NCBI RefSeq assembly: GCF_013409995.1
Contig: NZ_JACCBX010000015.1
Span: 18,457 to 82,456, forward strand
Reading direction: 5' to 3'
From: Neobacillus driksii
GTDB taxonomy: Bacteria; Bacillota; Bacilli; Bacillales; Cytobacillaceae
DNA length: 64,000 nucleotides
Every line of letters starts with the position of its first letter. Position 1 is the stretch's first letter. Shown one piece after another: positions 42,420-51,943 of this stretch. A program made the position numbers and the translations under genes. Under the pieces are notes generated by a model. That model saw only the letters and a list, made by a program, of their open reading frames with translations. It searched no databases and was not told where the DNA came from.

Positions 42420-42857
42420 TTACAATGAAAAATAATAGAAGTAATTTGATTCCTTTTTGAATCCTATTTTTTCATACAGTCTCTGTGCAGTTACATTATC
42501 ATGACCAGTCTCTAATGAAACGCCTTTTGCCCCTGTTTCCTCTGCAAATTCAATCGTCTTTTTTATTAACTTCTCCCCAAAACCCTTCTTACGAGCAGAT
42601 GCATTTACATACAAATCGTTAAGAATCCATGACTTTTTCATACTAACAGAAGAAAAAGTCGGATACAGCTGAACAAAGCCAACCGGATTACTCTCATCAT
42701 ATGCAATGAAAACGACTGAATCCTCATTTATGAATCTTTCTTTTAGAAAAGCTCTTGCACCTTCAAGATCAGATTCCTGTTTATAAAACACCCGATAGGA
42801 ATCAAATAACTCTGTTAAAAAATTTAGTTCATTTAATGTAGCTTTCTGAATACTCAT
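42420..42857 (-). CDS. GNAT acetyltransferase 5
   Basis: 145 aa, motif A WILNDLYVNASARKKGFGEKLI, C-terminal YEKIGFKKESNYFYYFSL. Paralogue of GNAT 3. Follows the sugar-nucleotide epimerase-like gene by 15 bases. Confidence 0.87.
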   Translation of the reverse strand: MSIQKATLNELNFLTELFDSYRVFYKQESDLEGARAFLKERFINEDSVVFIAYDESNPVGFVQLYPTFSSVSMKKSWILNDLYVNASARKKGFGEKLIKKTIEFAEETGAKGVSLETGHDNVTAQRLYEKIGFKKESNYFYYFSL

Positions 42858-42872
42858 GGTACTCCCCCTTTA

Positions 42873-43751
42873 TTAAATCTTTGAATAGTGTAGGATTAAA
42901 ATTTTCAAAAGTCTTTCTAACGATGAAAAACGAAATCCCAATGACTCAACAAGATTTCTATTCACCGACCATGACCCAGGCAAATTATAGGGAGATGGAT
43001 CACCATCTTCACTTACGATTGCTTTTTTCCCAATTAGATTCTCAATTAATTCCATTAATTCACCCAAACTGATATCTTCCTCAGAGCCTGGATTAACAGG
43101 ACCTTGATAATCGGACTTTGCCATGCTTAATAAAAATGAAGCCGCTTCGCCTGATTCAATAAAACTATATCTAAAGTCAGGATGTTCAATGAACATCGGT
43201 CTTCCTTCTTTTACATGCTCCACATGGAATTGTAGCCGATTCGTATAATCGTCTTTTCCAATAATAATCGGAAAGCGTACGGCAACGACCGGTAAGTCAG
43301 CATTCTGAAAAAGGATTGCTTCGGCCGCTCGTTTTGCTTCCTGATATCCAACATACCCTATGTAATCTCTTCTGGATTTTAATACTGGTTGATAACCGAA
43401 TGGATTGAAACTTTCCTCCAAATGGTTGGTCCCAAAATCATAAACTGCCTGACTCGATGTAAAGATATACTTTTGAACCTTTCCTTTTAGCACAGTCAGC
43501 GTATCAAGAGCTTCTTGTGAAGAATAGCAGGTTTGATCAAAAACCACATCCCAGGTCTTAGCCTTAAAAGCTTTTTCTAATGACTCTGCATCTTCACGGT
43601 TTATAATTAATCGTGAAACTTGGTCTCCAAAGGCGTCAGGTGTCAACCCTCTGGTTGCGACTGTAACCTCTACCCCTTCATCGATTAATAATCGTACCAG
43701 TCTCTTGCCAACGAATTGCGTTCCCCCAAGTATTAACGCCGATTTCATCAA
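42873..43751 (-). CDS. NAD-dependent epimerase/dehydratase-like protein (extended SDR)
   Basis: 292 aa. Rossmann GGTQFVGKRL at 9-18, FTSSQAVYDFG segment in place of the usual Ser, and a YxxxK-like YVGYQEAK. The weak canonical triad suggests an atypical or RNA-binding SDR (CSP41-like) rather than a sugar-nucleotide epimerase. First of a pair with GNAT 5. Confidence 0.7.
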   Translation of the reverse strand: MMKSALILGGTQFVGKRLVRLLIDEGVEVTVATRGLTPDAFGDQVSRLIINREDAESLEKAFKAKTWDVVFDQTCYSSQEALDTLTVLKGKVQKYIFTSSQAVYDFGTNHLEESFNPFGYQPVLKSRRDYIGYVGYQEAKRAAEAILFQNADLPVVAVRFPIIIGKDDYTNRLQFHVEHVKEGRPMFIEHPDFRYSFIESGEAASFLLSMAKSDYQGPVNPGSEEDISLGELMELIENLIGKKAIVSEDGDPSPYNLPGSWSVNRNLVESLGFRFSSLERLLKILILHYSKI

Positions 43752-43820
43752 AATCTCCCCTTTGTATCTTTCTACTTAAAGTTTAACTTATTTTACCAGT
43801 AAAATGATACTTAAAAAGAC

Positions 43821-43868
43821 AGAAATAGGGCTTTACTTACGATAAGTAAGTAAAGCCCTATTTCTAAA
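43821..43868. terminator. Long terminator hairpin after yggT-like gene
   Basis: Arms of about 20 bases (AGAAATAGGGCTTTACTTAC and complement) around GATA. It probably ends the yggT-like transcript on the minus strand. Confidence 0.8.
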
Positions 43869-43878
43869 ATATTATTAA

Positions 43879-44163
43879 TTAAAATGCACCGAGGATGATT
43901 AACAATTGTTTGAGACCTTCTAAAGCAAATCTCCCAATAAAGCTATAAGCAAAAATCGCAATGATCGGTGAAAAATCAATCATACCCAGCGGCGGGATAA
44001 ACTTCCTAAAGATAGATAGGTAAGGATTAACCAGCCTGCCTACTAGCGACCCTATCTTTGATGTTTGAAATTGCGGGAACCAGGAGCCAAAAATATTAAT
44101 CAAAATTAACCAATAATAAATATCATAGATATAATTTGCTACTACCATTATATTTGTGCCCAA
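43879..44163 (-). CDS. YggT-family membrane protein
   Basis: 94 aa, two membrane helices with the YggT motif LVGRLVNPYLSIFRKFIPPLGMIDFSPIIAIFAY. The family is linked to envelope or osmotic stress and cell-division loci. The start is a TTG with GGAAG 7 bases upstream; the internal ATG at the sixth codon lacks one. Stand-alone here. Confidence 0.8.
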   Translation of the reverse strand: MGTNIMVVANYIYDIYYWLILINIFGSWFPQFQTSKIGSLVGRLVNPYLSIFRKFIPPLGMIDFSPIIAIFAYSFIGRFALEGLKQLLIILGAF

Positions 44164-44388
44164 ATTTATTCTTCCTATCTTATAAAATTTTTTTCAATTC
44201 CGCTATGTTTACATATACGTATTATACTCAATAAGGTTTCAAATATATCTATATTTTTAACTAAAATCTTAAAAGCGTAAAAAATCTAAAAAGTTCGGAA
44301 AACGTCCACCACCTTCACACTTCCCAATTAGTATTATTAAACTATGAAATATGCATTGGTTTTACTAATTTCTAGGAGGAATGGCTAA

Positions 44389-44754
44389 ATGGTAAAAGCA
44401 ATAAAAGAATAGTCTTTAGAAGAGCTAATGGAAAGGATCGAAGAAATCTTCAATCAAAATCCCGGTCCTATTAAAGGTTTTGATGCTGTTTTACAGTATG
44501 ACGTTCTTGGTGAAGAAACGGGAACCTATCCGCATTATTTTAAAGATGGAAAACTAACCATTAAAAAAGGAATAGAAACTGCCCCAACCTGCACCATGCA
44601 GTTATCGTACGATAATTTTAACAAGTTTTTATTAGGAAAACAAAGCGGAACGGTTGCGCTGCTTACTGGAAGAGTTCGAGTGCTAGGAAACTTGAGTACA
44701 GCCATGAGGATTGAGACCATTTTACGTCGTTACAATATTAGAGAACCATTTTAA
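44389..44754 (+). pseudogene. SCP-2 sterol-transfer-like protein with in-frame TAG
   Basis: The intact part (44428-44754, 108 aa) is a sterol-carrier-protein-2 domain (FDAVLQYDVLGEE, APTCTMQLSYDNFNKFLLGK, LGNLSTAMRI). The well-placed start is the ATG at 44389, where GGAGG lies about 8 bases upstream and the reading frame is MVKAIKE-stop-SLEELMERIEE. The TAG at 44410-44412 sits where homologues keep reading (SLEELM is the normal family N-terminus). Either the gene is a fresh nonsense mutant or translation restarts at the weaker ATG at 44428. Confidence 0.65.
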
Positions 44755-44781
44755 ATTTATTTTGGGAATACTATCTGTTAC

Positions 44782-44808
44782 AAGGATGCTAAAGAGGCAT
44801 CCTTTTTT
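44782..44808 (+). terminator. Terminator of the SCP-2 gene
   Basis: AAGGATGC-TAAAGAG-GCATCCTT followed by a T-run. Confidence 0.9.
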
Positions 44809-44817
44809 TATTTGGTG

Positions 44818-44912
44818 CTTTTTGAACGAAAAAGAACGTTTTTGAATTTTTATGATTGATTTTTGTTGTTTTCAATTGTAAAATAAAATCAGTAAACATG
44901 AAAGCGTTTTAG
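44818..44912 (+). promoter_or_regulatory. fru operon promoter region with direct repeats and cre
   Basis: Repeats TTTTTGAACG/AAAAAGAACG/TTTTTGAA (44818-44846) resemble DeoR-type FruR sites. The cre match TGAAAGCGTTTTAG (44899-44912, 12 of 14) overlaps the leader next to the ribosome binding site. Confidence 0.55.
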
Positions 44913-44921
44913 GAGGCGGTA

Positions 44922-45674
44922 ATGATGTTAGAGCCAGAACGCCATCAAATTATATTAGAAGCATTAAAAGTTAAAAGTTCTGTAAAACTTCAAGAACTTG
45001 TGGAATTAACAAATTCCTCTGAGTCAACCATCCGAAGAGATCTTATACAGTTAGAACAAGGAAAATTTCTTAAGAGAGTTCATGGAGGTGCTGCAAGACT
45101 GCAAGGAAAGCTGCAGGAACCAAGCATGATCGAGAAATCCTCCAAAAACCTTCAACCAAAACGTCAAATCGCACAGTATGCTGGAAGCTTAGTGGAAGAA
45201 GGAGACTGTATTTATTTGGATGCAGGTTCAACTATATTTGAAATGATCCCTTTTCTTCCAGATAACATCGTGGTAGTAACAAACGGATTAACACACGTAA
45301 ATGAACTACTAGAGAAAAATATAAAAACTTTTTTAATAGGCGGCTATGCTAAGCCATCAACGAAAGCCTTAATCGGGCGCGGGGCATTAGATAGTCTAGA
45401 ACATTATCGCTTTGATAAGTGCTTTATGGGTGTAAACGGAATTCACTCACAATTTGGCTATACCACACCCGACCCTGATGAAGCAATGGTCAAAAAATTA
45501 GCGATGTCATTATCGCGTGAAGCATTTGTGGTTTCGGATGAATCAAAGTTCTCAGAGATTGCTTTTGCAAAAATTGCTGACTTACATCTTGCCACCATTA
45601 TCACAAATGAATTAGACCCTGATACTGAGGAGCAATATCAAAGTAAAACAAAAATTAAGGTGGTTACATCATGA
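44922..45674 (+). CDS. fruR: DeoR-family fructose operon repressor
   Basis: 250 aa. N-terminal helix-turn-helix at about 20-45 (SSVKLQELVELTNSSESTIRRDLIQLE) and a C-terminal DeoR sugar-phosphate sensor (CIYLDAGSTIFEM, DKCFMGVNGI, VVSDESKF). It is the first gene of the fruR-fruK-fruA operon and represses it until fructose-1-phosphate binds. The first ATG of MMLEPER has AGGAGG upstream. Confidence 0.93.
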   Translation: MMLEPERHQIILEALKVKSSVKLQELVELTNSSESTIRRDLIQLEQGKFLKRVHGGAARLQGKLQEPSMIEKSSKNLQPKRQIAQYAGSLVEEGDCIYLDAGSTIFEMIPFLPDNIVVVTNGLTHVNELLEKNIKTFLIGGYAKPSTKALIGRGALDSLEHYRFDKCFMGVNGIHSQFGYTTPDPDEAMVKKLAMSLSREAFVVSDESKFSEIAFAKIADLHLATIITNELDPDTEEQYQSKTKIKVVTS

Positions 45675-46597
45675 TTTATACCGTTACTTTAAACCCATCA
45701 CTTGATTATATCGTAGAGGTAGATCAGGTAACGCTTGGCGAATTAAACCGAACAAAAAATGAAACCAAATTTCCAGGCGGAAAAGGAATTAATGTTTCCC
45801 AAGTTCTAAAAAGATTAGACGTTGACAGTCATGCTCTTGGATTCTTAGGCGGTTTTACTGGAGAATATATTGAAAAATTCCTCACATCCAAAGGAATTCA
45901 CACAGACTTTGTGAATGTCACGGAAGATACACGAATAAATGTAAAACTTAAATCTGATAAAGAAACAGAAATAAATGCAAAAGGCCCCAACATTACAAAA
46001 GAAAATTTTGAAGCCTTGAAAGGAAAAATCAGAGAACTAACAAGCGAAGATATCCTTGTTCTCGCTGGCAGCATTCCATCTACTATGCCAGAAAGTACGT
46101 ATGAAGAGCTTGTGAAACTATGTAATGAAACTGGTACGAAATTCGTTGTCGATGCGGAAGGTGAATTACTTAAGAAGGTACTTCCTCTAAAACCCTTCTT
46201 AATCAAACCAAACCATCACGAATTGGGTGACTTATTTAATACAGTAATCAACTCTTGTGAAGAAGTCATTCCTTATGCAAAGGAGCTTGTAAAACAAGGT
46301 GCTCAAAACGTAATTGTGTCTCTTGCAGAAAAAGGAGCTGTCCTGATTAATAAGGACCAAGCCTTCATTGCTACCAGCCCAAAAGGCGATGTAAAAAGCT
46401 CTGTTGGTGCAGGGGATTCGATGGTGGCTGGTTTTATCGCAACCTATGAAAAAACAAAATCGATAGAAGAAGCTTTTCGATTTAGTGTGGCAGCTGGAAG
46501 TGCAACCGCATTTTCAATCGGATTATGCACTCGCGAAAAAATGGAAGGCTTGCTCCCGCAAGTAAAAGTAGAAAAGTCAAACCTAAGAGGAGAATGA
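45671..46597 (+). CDS. fruK: 1-phosphofructokinase
   Basis: Phosphorylates fructose-1-phosphate to fructose-1,6-bisphosphate. 308 aa PfkB-family enzyme with N-terminal TLNPSLDYIVEV, FPGGKGINVSQVL near 35-47 and the C-terminal ATP/base motif GAGDSMVAGF. It overlaps fruR by 4 bases and fruA's start region by a few, typical of this operon. Confidence 0.95.
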   Translation: MIYTVTLNPSLDYIVEVDQVTLGELNRTKNETKFPGGKGINVSQVLKRLDVDSHALGFLGGFTGEYIEKFLTSKGIHTDFVNVTEDTRINVKLKSDKETEINAKGPNITKENFEALKGKIRELTSEDILVLAGSIPSTMPESTYEELVKLCNETGTKFVVDAEGELLKKVLPLKPFLIKPNHHELGDLFNTVINSCEEVIPYAKELVKQGAQNVIVSLAEKGAVLINKDQAFIATSPKGDVKSSVGAGDSMVAGFIATYEKTKSIEEAFRFSVAAGSATAFSIGLCTREKMEGLLPQVKVEKSNLRGE

Positions 46598-46599
46598 TG

Positions 46600-48471
46600 A
46601 TGAGGATTACAGAGCTATTAACCAAAGAAACCATCAACCTGTCATTAACGAGTACAACAAAGACCGGTGCAATTGAAGAGTTAGTTACCGTTTTAGACAA
46701 TGCAGGCAAGTTAAATGATCGCTCAGAATATAAAAAGGCCATTATTAAAAGAGAAGAACAAAGCACAACAGGGATTGGTGAAGGTATTGCCATCCCTCAT
46801 GCAAAAACAAACGCCGTTAAACATGCAGCGATTGCGTTCGGAAGATCAAAGTCTGGTGTAAACTATGAATCTCTAGACGGTCAGCCTTCCCATCTCTTCT
46901 TTATGATTGCAGCTACAGAAGGGGCAAACAATACACATTTAGAAGCACTTTCTCGCCTTTCTACCATTCTATTAAAAGATGAAGTACGAAAACAGCTATT
47001 AGAAGCCAGTACGGCTGATGAAGTTTTGAATATTATTAATTCCTATGACCAAGAGGAAAAAGAAGAAGAACAATCAATGGCTGGCAAGAAACAATTTATT
47101 GTTGCGGTAACAGCCTGTCCTACTGGTATTGCCCACACATATATGTCTGCCGATTCATTAAAAGCAAAAGCTGCTGAAATGGGTGTTGATATAAAGGTTG
47201 AAACAAACGGTTCCGGTGGAGCTAAAAATGTGCTAACAGCGGAAGAAATCGAAAATGCTGTTGCCGTTATTGTTGCTGCAGATACAAAAGTGGAAATGAA
47301 CCGATTTAATGGAAAGCATGTAATTGAAACTGCTGTTGCCGATGGGATTCGTAAACCAAAGGAACTAATCGATAGGGCCTTAAAGCAAGATGCTCCTATC
47401 TATAGCGGCAGTGGAAAATCCAATCAAGAAAGCGAGCAGACTGGACGAGGAGTCGGCTCTCAAATTTATAAGCACTTGATGAACGGTGTTTCTAATATGC
47501 TTCCATTCGTTGTCGGAGGCGGTATCTTAATCGCAATCAGCTTTATGTTCGGCATTAATGCAGCCAATCCTGATGATCCAACCTATCACCCAATCGCTGA
47601 AGCACTAATGACGATTGGCGGCGGAAATGCATTTGCGTTAATGGTTCCAATTTTAGCAGGATTTATTGCAACGAGTATTGCTGACCGCCCAGGCTTTGCT
47701 GCGGGTATGGTCGGAGGAATGCTCGCTACTAGCGGCGGCGCCGGCTTCTTGGGCGGACTTGTTGCAGGCTTCTTAGCAGGTTATTTAGTGGTTGGTTTGA
47801 AAAAGGTATTATCTGGTATGCCTGCGTCCTTAGAAGGAATTAAAACGATACTTTTATATCCATTATTAGGTATCGCTTTAACCGGATTCATTATGTTATT
47901 TGTTGTTAATAAGCCTGTTGGTGCGTTAAATACGGCGATCTCTGAGTGGTTATCTGGTTTAGGTACAGGAAATGCTGTTTTACTTGGAATTATTTTAGGA
48001 TTAATGATGTCATTTGATATGGGTGGTCCAGTCAATAAGGCAGCTTATGTGTTTGGTACTGGTTTATTAGCAAATGGTGTTTATGAACCAATGGCTGCCA
48101 TTATGGCTGCAGGTATGGTTCCTCCATTAGCGATTGCCATTGCTACAACATTATTTAAAAACAAGTTTAGCAAACAGGATCAAGAAGCAGGTAAAGTGAA
48201 CTATATTATGGGACTTTCCTTTATCACAGAAGGAGCGATTCCATTTGCAGCCGCTGATCCACTTCGTGTTATTCCTTCTGTAATGGCGGGTTCAGCCGTT
48301 GCTGGTGCTTTATCCATGATGTTTAGTATTGGACTTCGCGCTCCACATGGTGGATTATTCGTTATCCCACTGGTTGACGGCAGCTGGATAATGTATTTAC
48401 TTGCCGTTGTGATTGGTTCAATTGTGGCTGCATTATTAATGGGCTTCTTGAAAAAGCCAGTTTCTAATTAA
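46600..48471 (+). CDS. fruA: PTS fructose transporter subunit EIIABC
   Basis: Takes up fructose and phosphorylates it at C1. 623 aa. Order: EIIA (residues 1-150, phospho-His H67 in AIPHAK), EIIB (164-265, active Cys C173 in TACPTGIAHTYM), EIIC membrane domain (about 295-620, ten hydrophobic segments). Three ATGs follow at 46594, 46597 and 46600; GAGGAG gives best spacing (7) to the third, MRITELL. The longer frame from 46525 is not used. Confidence 0.95.
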   Translation: MRITELLTKETINLSLTSTTKTGAIEELVTVLDNAGKLNDRSEYKKAIIKREEQSTTGIGEGIAIPHAKTNAVKHAAIAFGRSKSGVNYESLDGQPSHLFFMIAATEGANNTHLEALSRLSTILLKDEVRKQLLEASTADEVLNIINSYDQEEKEEEQSMAGKKQFIVAVTACPTGIAHTYMSADSLKAKAAEMGVDIKVETNGSGGAKNVLTAEEIENAVAVIVAADTKVEMNRFNGKHVIETAVADGIRKPKELIDRALKQDAPIYSGSGKSNQESEQTGRGVGSQIYKHLMNGVSNMLPFVVGGGILIAISFMFGINAANPDDPTYHPIAEALMTIGGGNAFALMVPILAGFIATSIADRPGFAAGMVGGMLATSGGAGFLGGLVAGFLAGYLVVGLKKVLSGMPASLEGIKTILLYPLLGIALTGFIMLFVVNKPVGALNTAISEWLSGLGTGNAVLLGIILGLMMSFDMGGPVNKAAYVFGTGLLANGVYEPMAAIMAAGMVPPLAIAIATTLFKNKFSKQDQEAGKVNYIMGLSFITEGAIPFAAADPLRVIPSVMAGSAVAGALSMMFSIGLRAPHGGLFVIPLVDGSWIMYLLAVVIGSIVAALLMGFLKKPVSN

Positions 48472-48478
48472 AAAATAT

Positions 48479-48507
48479 AAAACAGCCCAAATTTGGGCTG
48501 TTTTATT
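48479..48507. terminator. Bidirectional terminator after fruA
   Basis: AAAACAGCCCAAAT and its complement ATTTGGGCTGTTTT form the hairpin. Confidence 0.92.
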
Positions 48508-49309
48508 ATTTTTCTTTATTCAATAGATGACGAACTGCATAGGCAAAGCCATCCTCATCGTTGGATTTGGTAATGATGTCAGCTTTTTGCTGTACATGAA
48601 GCGGAGCATTTGCCATCGCTACAGAGGTAGTTGCTACCTCGAATTGGGCAAGGTCATTGCCGCCGTCACCAAAAGCAATAATCTCATCAAATTCAAGATT
48701 CATCATTTTCTGATAGAGTAACAATGCCTTTCCTTTATGTGCTTCGTTTGAAGTAATCTCAACATTGTTAATAAATGAGGAGGCCATGGAAATGTCGAAC
48801 TTATCTCTTAGTGCCTTTTTCACTTCTTCAACTTTTTCTAGTTCGTCATGGTAAGGCAGTGCAATTAATTTATAGATTTTCAACTGATCTTTTTCAAGAA
48901 TTTCATCATAGTTGAATTCCTCAAAAAGAACATTTAGTTCTTCTTTGCTTTTTTTATGAAGCGGCGGTAAAGTGGATGGAAATCCTCCATAATTGGTATA
49001 AACTAAAATTCCAACACCTAATCCCTTCAATATAGAGAAAATCTCTGTATACGTTTGTTGCGGTATAGTTGCCTCATATAGCAGCTCTCTTGTTTCCGAG
49101 AATAAAACAGATCCGTTGACACAAAAAATAGGAATCTGTAAATTTTCTAACGCTTTTATTTTAATGACATCGCCATAAGCACGTCCTGTGTTCAAAATAA
49201 CAGAATGACCTTCTTCTATTAATTCATTCATAGTCTGCAGGCTGGCTTCAGTTATATCATGTTCAGAATTTAACAAAGTACCGTCTAAATCGATTGAGAA
49301 ACATTTCAT
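48506..49309 (-). CDS. Cof-type HAD-IIB phosphatase
   Basis: 267 aa. Motif I DLDGTLL with D7 and D9, motif II LNTGRAYG, and a C-terminal FGDGGNDLAQF with the metal Asp pair. Cof-type HADs dephosphorylate sugar phosphates, FMN or related metabolites. Convergent with the fructose operon, so a sugar phosphate is plausible. Confidence 0.9.
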   Translation of the reverse strand: MKCFSIDLDGTLLNSEHDITEASLQTMNELIEEGHSVILNTGRAYGDVIKIKALENLQIPIFCVNGSVLFSETRELLYEATIPQQTYTEIFSILKGLGVGILVYTNYGGFPSTLPPLHKKSKEELNVLFEEFNYDEILEKDQLKIYKLIALPYHDELEKVEEVKKALRDKFDISMASSFINNVEITSNEAHKGKALLLYQKMMNLEFDEIIAFGDGGNDLAQFEVATTSVAMANAPLHVQQKADIITKSNDEDGFAYAVRHLLNKEK

Positions 49310-49407
49310 TATGCAATCTTCCTCTCCCCTATCTTTCTCAAAGACTACTATATCAGATATTCATTGAATAAAAAAAGTTTAATTCTGGAAATAAATGACA
49401 CGGGCCA

Positions 49408-49845
49408 TTAGCTGTCCGATTTCCCCTTGTCATCTTTTCTTTCTTTTAATATATCCTGAATGATTTCCATATGAAAAGCTGCCCATGCTTTTTCGCGAAA
49501 GTGGATAATTACACTGGCCGCTAGCGCAATGATGTAAATGATACTAAAACCAGCCCACAGCCATTTTCCCTCTTGAAATAAATAAGTAGATAATTGCTTT
49601 GAAAATAGGAGTAACAACCAGGGCGCAGAGGAAACCAATATAGGTATTATTCCCGATCCGTTATATTCTTTTATCATTCTGTAATGAATCAATTGCAAGG
49701 TCTTGCTGTCAAGCGATTTATAAAGCGTTTGGATTTCTTCAATTTCTTGATATTCCTTCATATCTTTGATGGCAGCGCCACTTTGCACCGTACTTCTCAA
49801 ACGCAGAAAAACCTTATGAGCATCTCCTTTTGTGGAAAACATCAC
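49408..49845 (-). CDS. Hypothetical two-helix membrane protein
   Basis: 145 aa. Charged N-terminal half (about 1-65), then two membrane helices (67-90, 94-113) and a polar tail. Starts at GTG (49845) with GGAGGGG 8 bases upstream. No family recognised. Confidence 0.65.
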   Translation of the reverse strand: MMFSTKGDAHKVFLRLRSTVQSGAAIKDMKEYQEIEEIQTLYKSLDSKTLQLIHYRMIKEYNGSGIIPILVSSAPWLLLLFSKQLSTYLFQEGKWLWAGFSIIYIIALAASVIIHFREKAWAAFHMEIIQDILKERKDDKGKSDS

Positions 49846-50043
49846 TAGCGTATCCCCTCCCTATGTATAGGGTTTCCTAGAGGTGTATTCTTTTATCAAA
49901 GATTTTAATCAAACGTTTGATTAGTTTTCGGGTCGAGTTTTCATAATTTTACAACTCCTATACCGCTTGTTATTATTATCACATTAGGAACTTTATAAAT
50001 TATACGCAAAAATCAAGAAATTTATGGTTAGTAGGTGTTGTTA

Positions 50044-51867
50044 ATGCCAGATTGGTCTTATCACCCATTAAAAAGGCTTGTACTCGATAAATTTAGACCG
50101 AAATCAAGCCGAGAGTTTATTCATAAATCCATGAGCACCATTGCGTCCATTCCTGGCGGACGGAAATTTATTGGATTCTTAGGACATATGAAACCCCCGA
50201 AGGAATTTCAAAAGGAAGTTAACCATACTACATTCCCATCTCCCATTGGATTAAGCGGAAATATAGATCCTAATTTATCAGGCATTAAAGCCTTCCAAGA
50301 GTTAGGCTTCGGATTTATAGAAATTGGATCCATCGTGCTGAACGAACCTAAAGTACAAAAAGAACCAAGAATGGAAAATAGTCATATTCTGTTTTCTGTT
50401 GATGATCAAGAAAAAATTCCTCTCAAACGAGTGCTACAAAAGTTAACGAACCAGAACATTCGGATCCCTATATTTGCCAGGATAGATGAACAGGTAAACA
50501 GAAATGAATGGGACATAATCGTGCAACATTTAACACCTTTTGTGGACGCTTTTATCGGAACCAGTCAACAAGCTTATTCTTGTGTAGATAAAACATTGCA
50601 GCGTCCTTTTTATGTATCACTTTCATCTGATGAAGTTAACAACACAGAAATAGAAAAACTAGTAAAGCTTGCAGGTATCGGTGGAATAGTCGTAACTGCT
50701 CCTCGTAGAACTTTGGGTAGCTACTGGCATGAAGCTCCTAATGCCAATAAATGCCTAGCTAATCGAGTTAAGCAGGTTAAAGATCAACATCCCGAGCTAC
50801 TAGTCATAACCTGTGGCGGGGTGGAGACTCCAGAGGAAGCTTGTGCATTAGATCGTGCAGGTGCGGATTTGTTATTGCTATCAGAAGGCTATGTTAAAGC
50901 CGGTCCAGGGTTACCAAAGCGGGTTCATGAACGATTATTATATGAAAAAGTCCAACCCATTAACAAGCAAAACTGGACCTGGTCATTTCTATTTGGTCTA
51001 TCCATCCTAATCGGAGGAATTATTGCGCTATATTTTGCATTTACGAGCATAATCCTCCCATATGATGAATACTTTATTGGTTTGACAAGAGATGATATTT
51101 TACAAGTAAATCCACTCATCTTATCTTTTATGTCACATGATAGGATGGCGTTAGCTGGAACCATGATATCAGGAGGTATTTTGTATATCCAGCTTGCGCG
51201 CCATGGTATTAGGTATGACATGCATTGGGCAAAGATTGCTTTTCATAGTGCAGCAATTATAGGATTTATTGGTATTTTTCTTTCTATCGGATACGGTTAC
51301 TTTGATTGGCTGCATGGTTTATTTTGGCTTATCTTATTGCCACTATACTATTTTAGTTTTAGGGAAGGAAAAAGAATTACTGGTGCTCCCTATTCTATTC
51401 ATGGAAGTAATGATAAAGCATGGAAATACGGGCTTTATGGACAGCTCATGTTTATTATCCTAGGATTTATGATAGTAGTAGGCGGTATTGTCATTTCTAC
51501 CATTGGTGTCTCCAAGGTTTTTGTATCAACTGACTTAAGCTTCTTGTGTATGTCACCTCAAATGTTAGAGAGTATTAGTAACAATTTGATTCCTGTTATC
51601 GCACATGACCGGGCAGGGTTTGGCAGTGCCCTTATAAGTGTTGGTCTGCTTGTTCTAATGATTTCCTTGTGGGGTTTCAGAAAAGGGGAAAGCTGGGTTT
51701 GGAATACCCTTGCTACAGGAGCCTTACCTGCGTTTATCGCAGGGATTGGAACACATTTATTTATTGGATATACAACTTTTATTCATTTACTCCCAGTTTA
51801 CTTTTTAGTCATTGTATATTTGTTAGGATTAGTATTATCTTATCCTTTCTTAAAAATGAAAGAATGA
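50044..51867 (+). CDS. Dihydroorotate-dehydrogenase-like domain fused to a membrane domain
   Basis: About 607 aa. Residues 1-300 fold like class-2 DHODH: FPSPIGLSGNIDPNLSGIKAFQ in the FMN/substrate entry position and GGVETPEEACALDRAGADLL in the phosphate-binding position. The Lys/Asn/Ser catalytic residues of DHODH are not evident. About eight membrane helices follow (from 315). The ATG at 50044 has AGGTG 6 bases upstream. The fusion looks like a membrane protein with an inactive or repurposed flavin domain. Confidence 0.72.
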   Translation: MPDWSYHPLKRLVLDKFRPKSSREFIHKSMSTIASIPGGRKFIGFLGHMKPPKEFQKEVNHTTFPSPIGLSGNIDPNLSGIKAFQELGFGFIEIGSIVLNEPKVQKEPRMENSHILFSVDDQEKIPLKRVLQKLTNQNIRIPIFARIDEQVNRNEWDIIVQHLTPFVDAFIGTSQQAYSCVDKTLQRPFYVSLSSDEVNNTEIEKLVKLAGIGGIVVTAPRRTLGSYWHEAPNANKCLANRVKQVKDQHPELLVITCGGVETPEEACALDRAGADLLLLSEGYVKAGPGLPKRVHERLLYEKVQPINKQNWTWSFLFGLSILIGGIIALYFAFTSIILPYDEYFIGLTRDDILQVNPLILSFMSHDRMALAGTMISGGILYIQLARHGIRYDMHWAKIAFHSAAIIGFIGIFLSIGYGYFDWLHGLFWLILLPLYYFSFREGKRITGAPYSIHGSNDKAWKYGLYGQLMFIILGFMIVVGGIVISTIGVSKVFVSTDLSFLCMSPQMLESISNNLIPVIAHDRAGFGSALISVGLLVLMISLWGFRKGESWVWNTLATGALPAFIAGIGTHLFIGYTTFIHLLPVYFLVIVYLLGLVLSYPFLKMKE

Positions 51868-51894
51868 AGCCGTATCGACTTCTCAATACGGCTT
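51868..51894 (-). terminator. Weak hairpin between the DHODH fusion and the 51944 gene
   Basis: GAAGCCGTAT and ATACGGCTTC around an 8-base loop. On the minus strand it is followed by a T-rich tract, so it may end the small gene's transcript. Confidence 0.5.
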
Positions 51895-51943
51895 CCACCT
51901 ACTTGATATTAACTACTTCAAGTTTTTTTACAGAAAAATGTTA

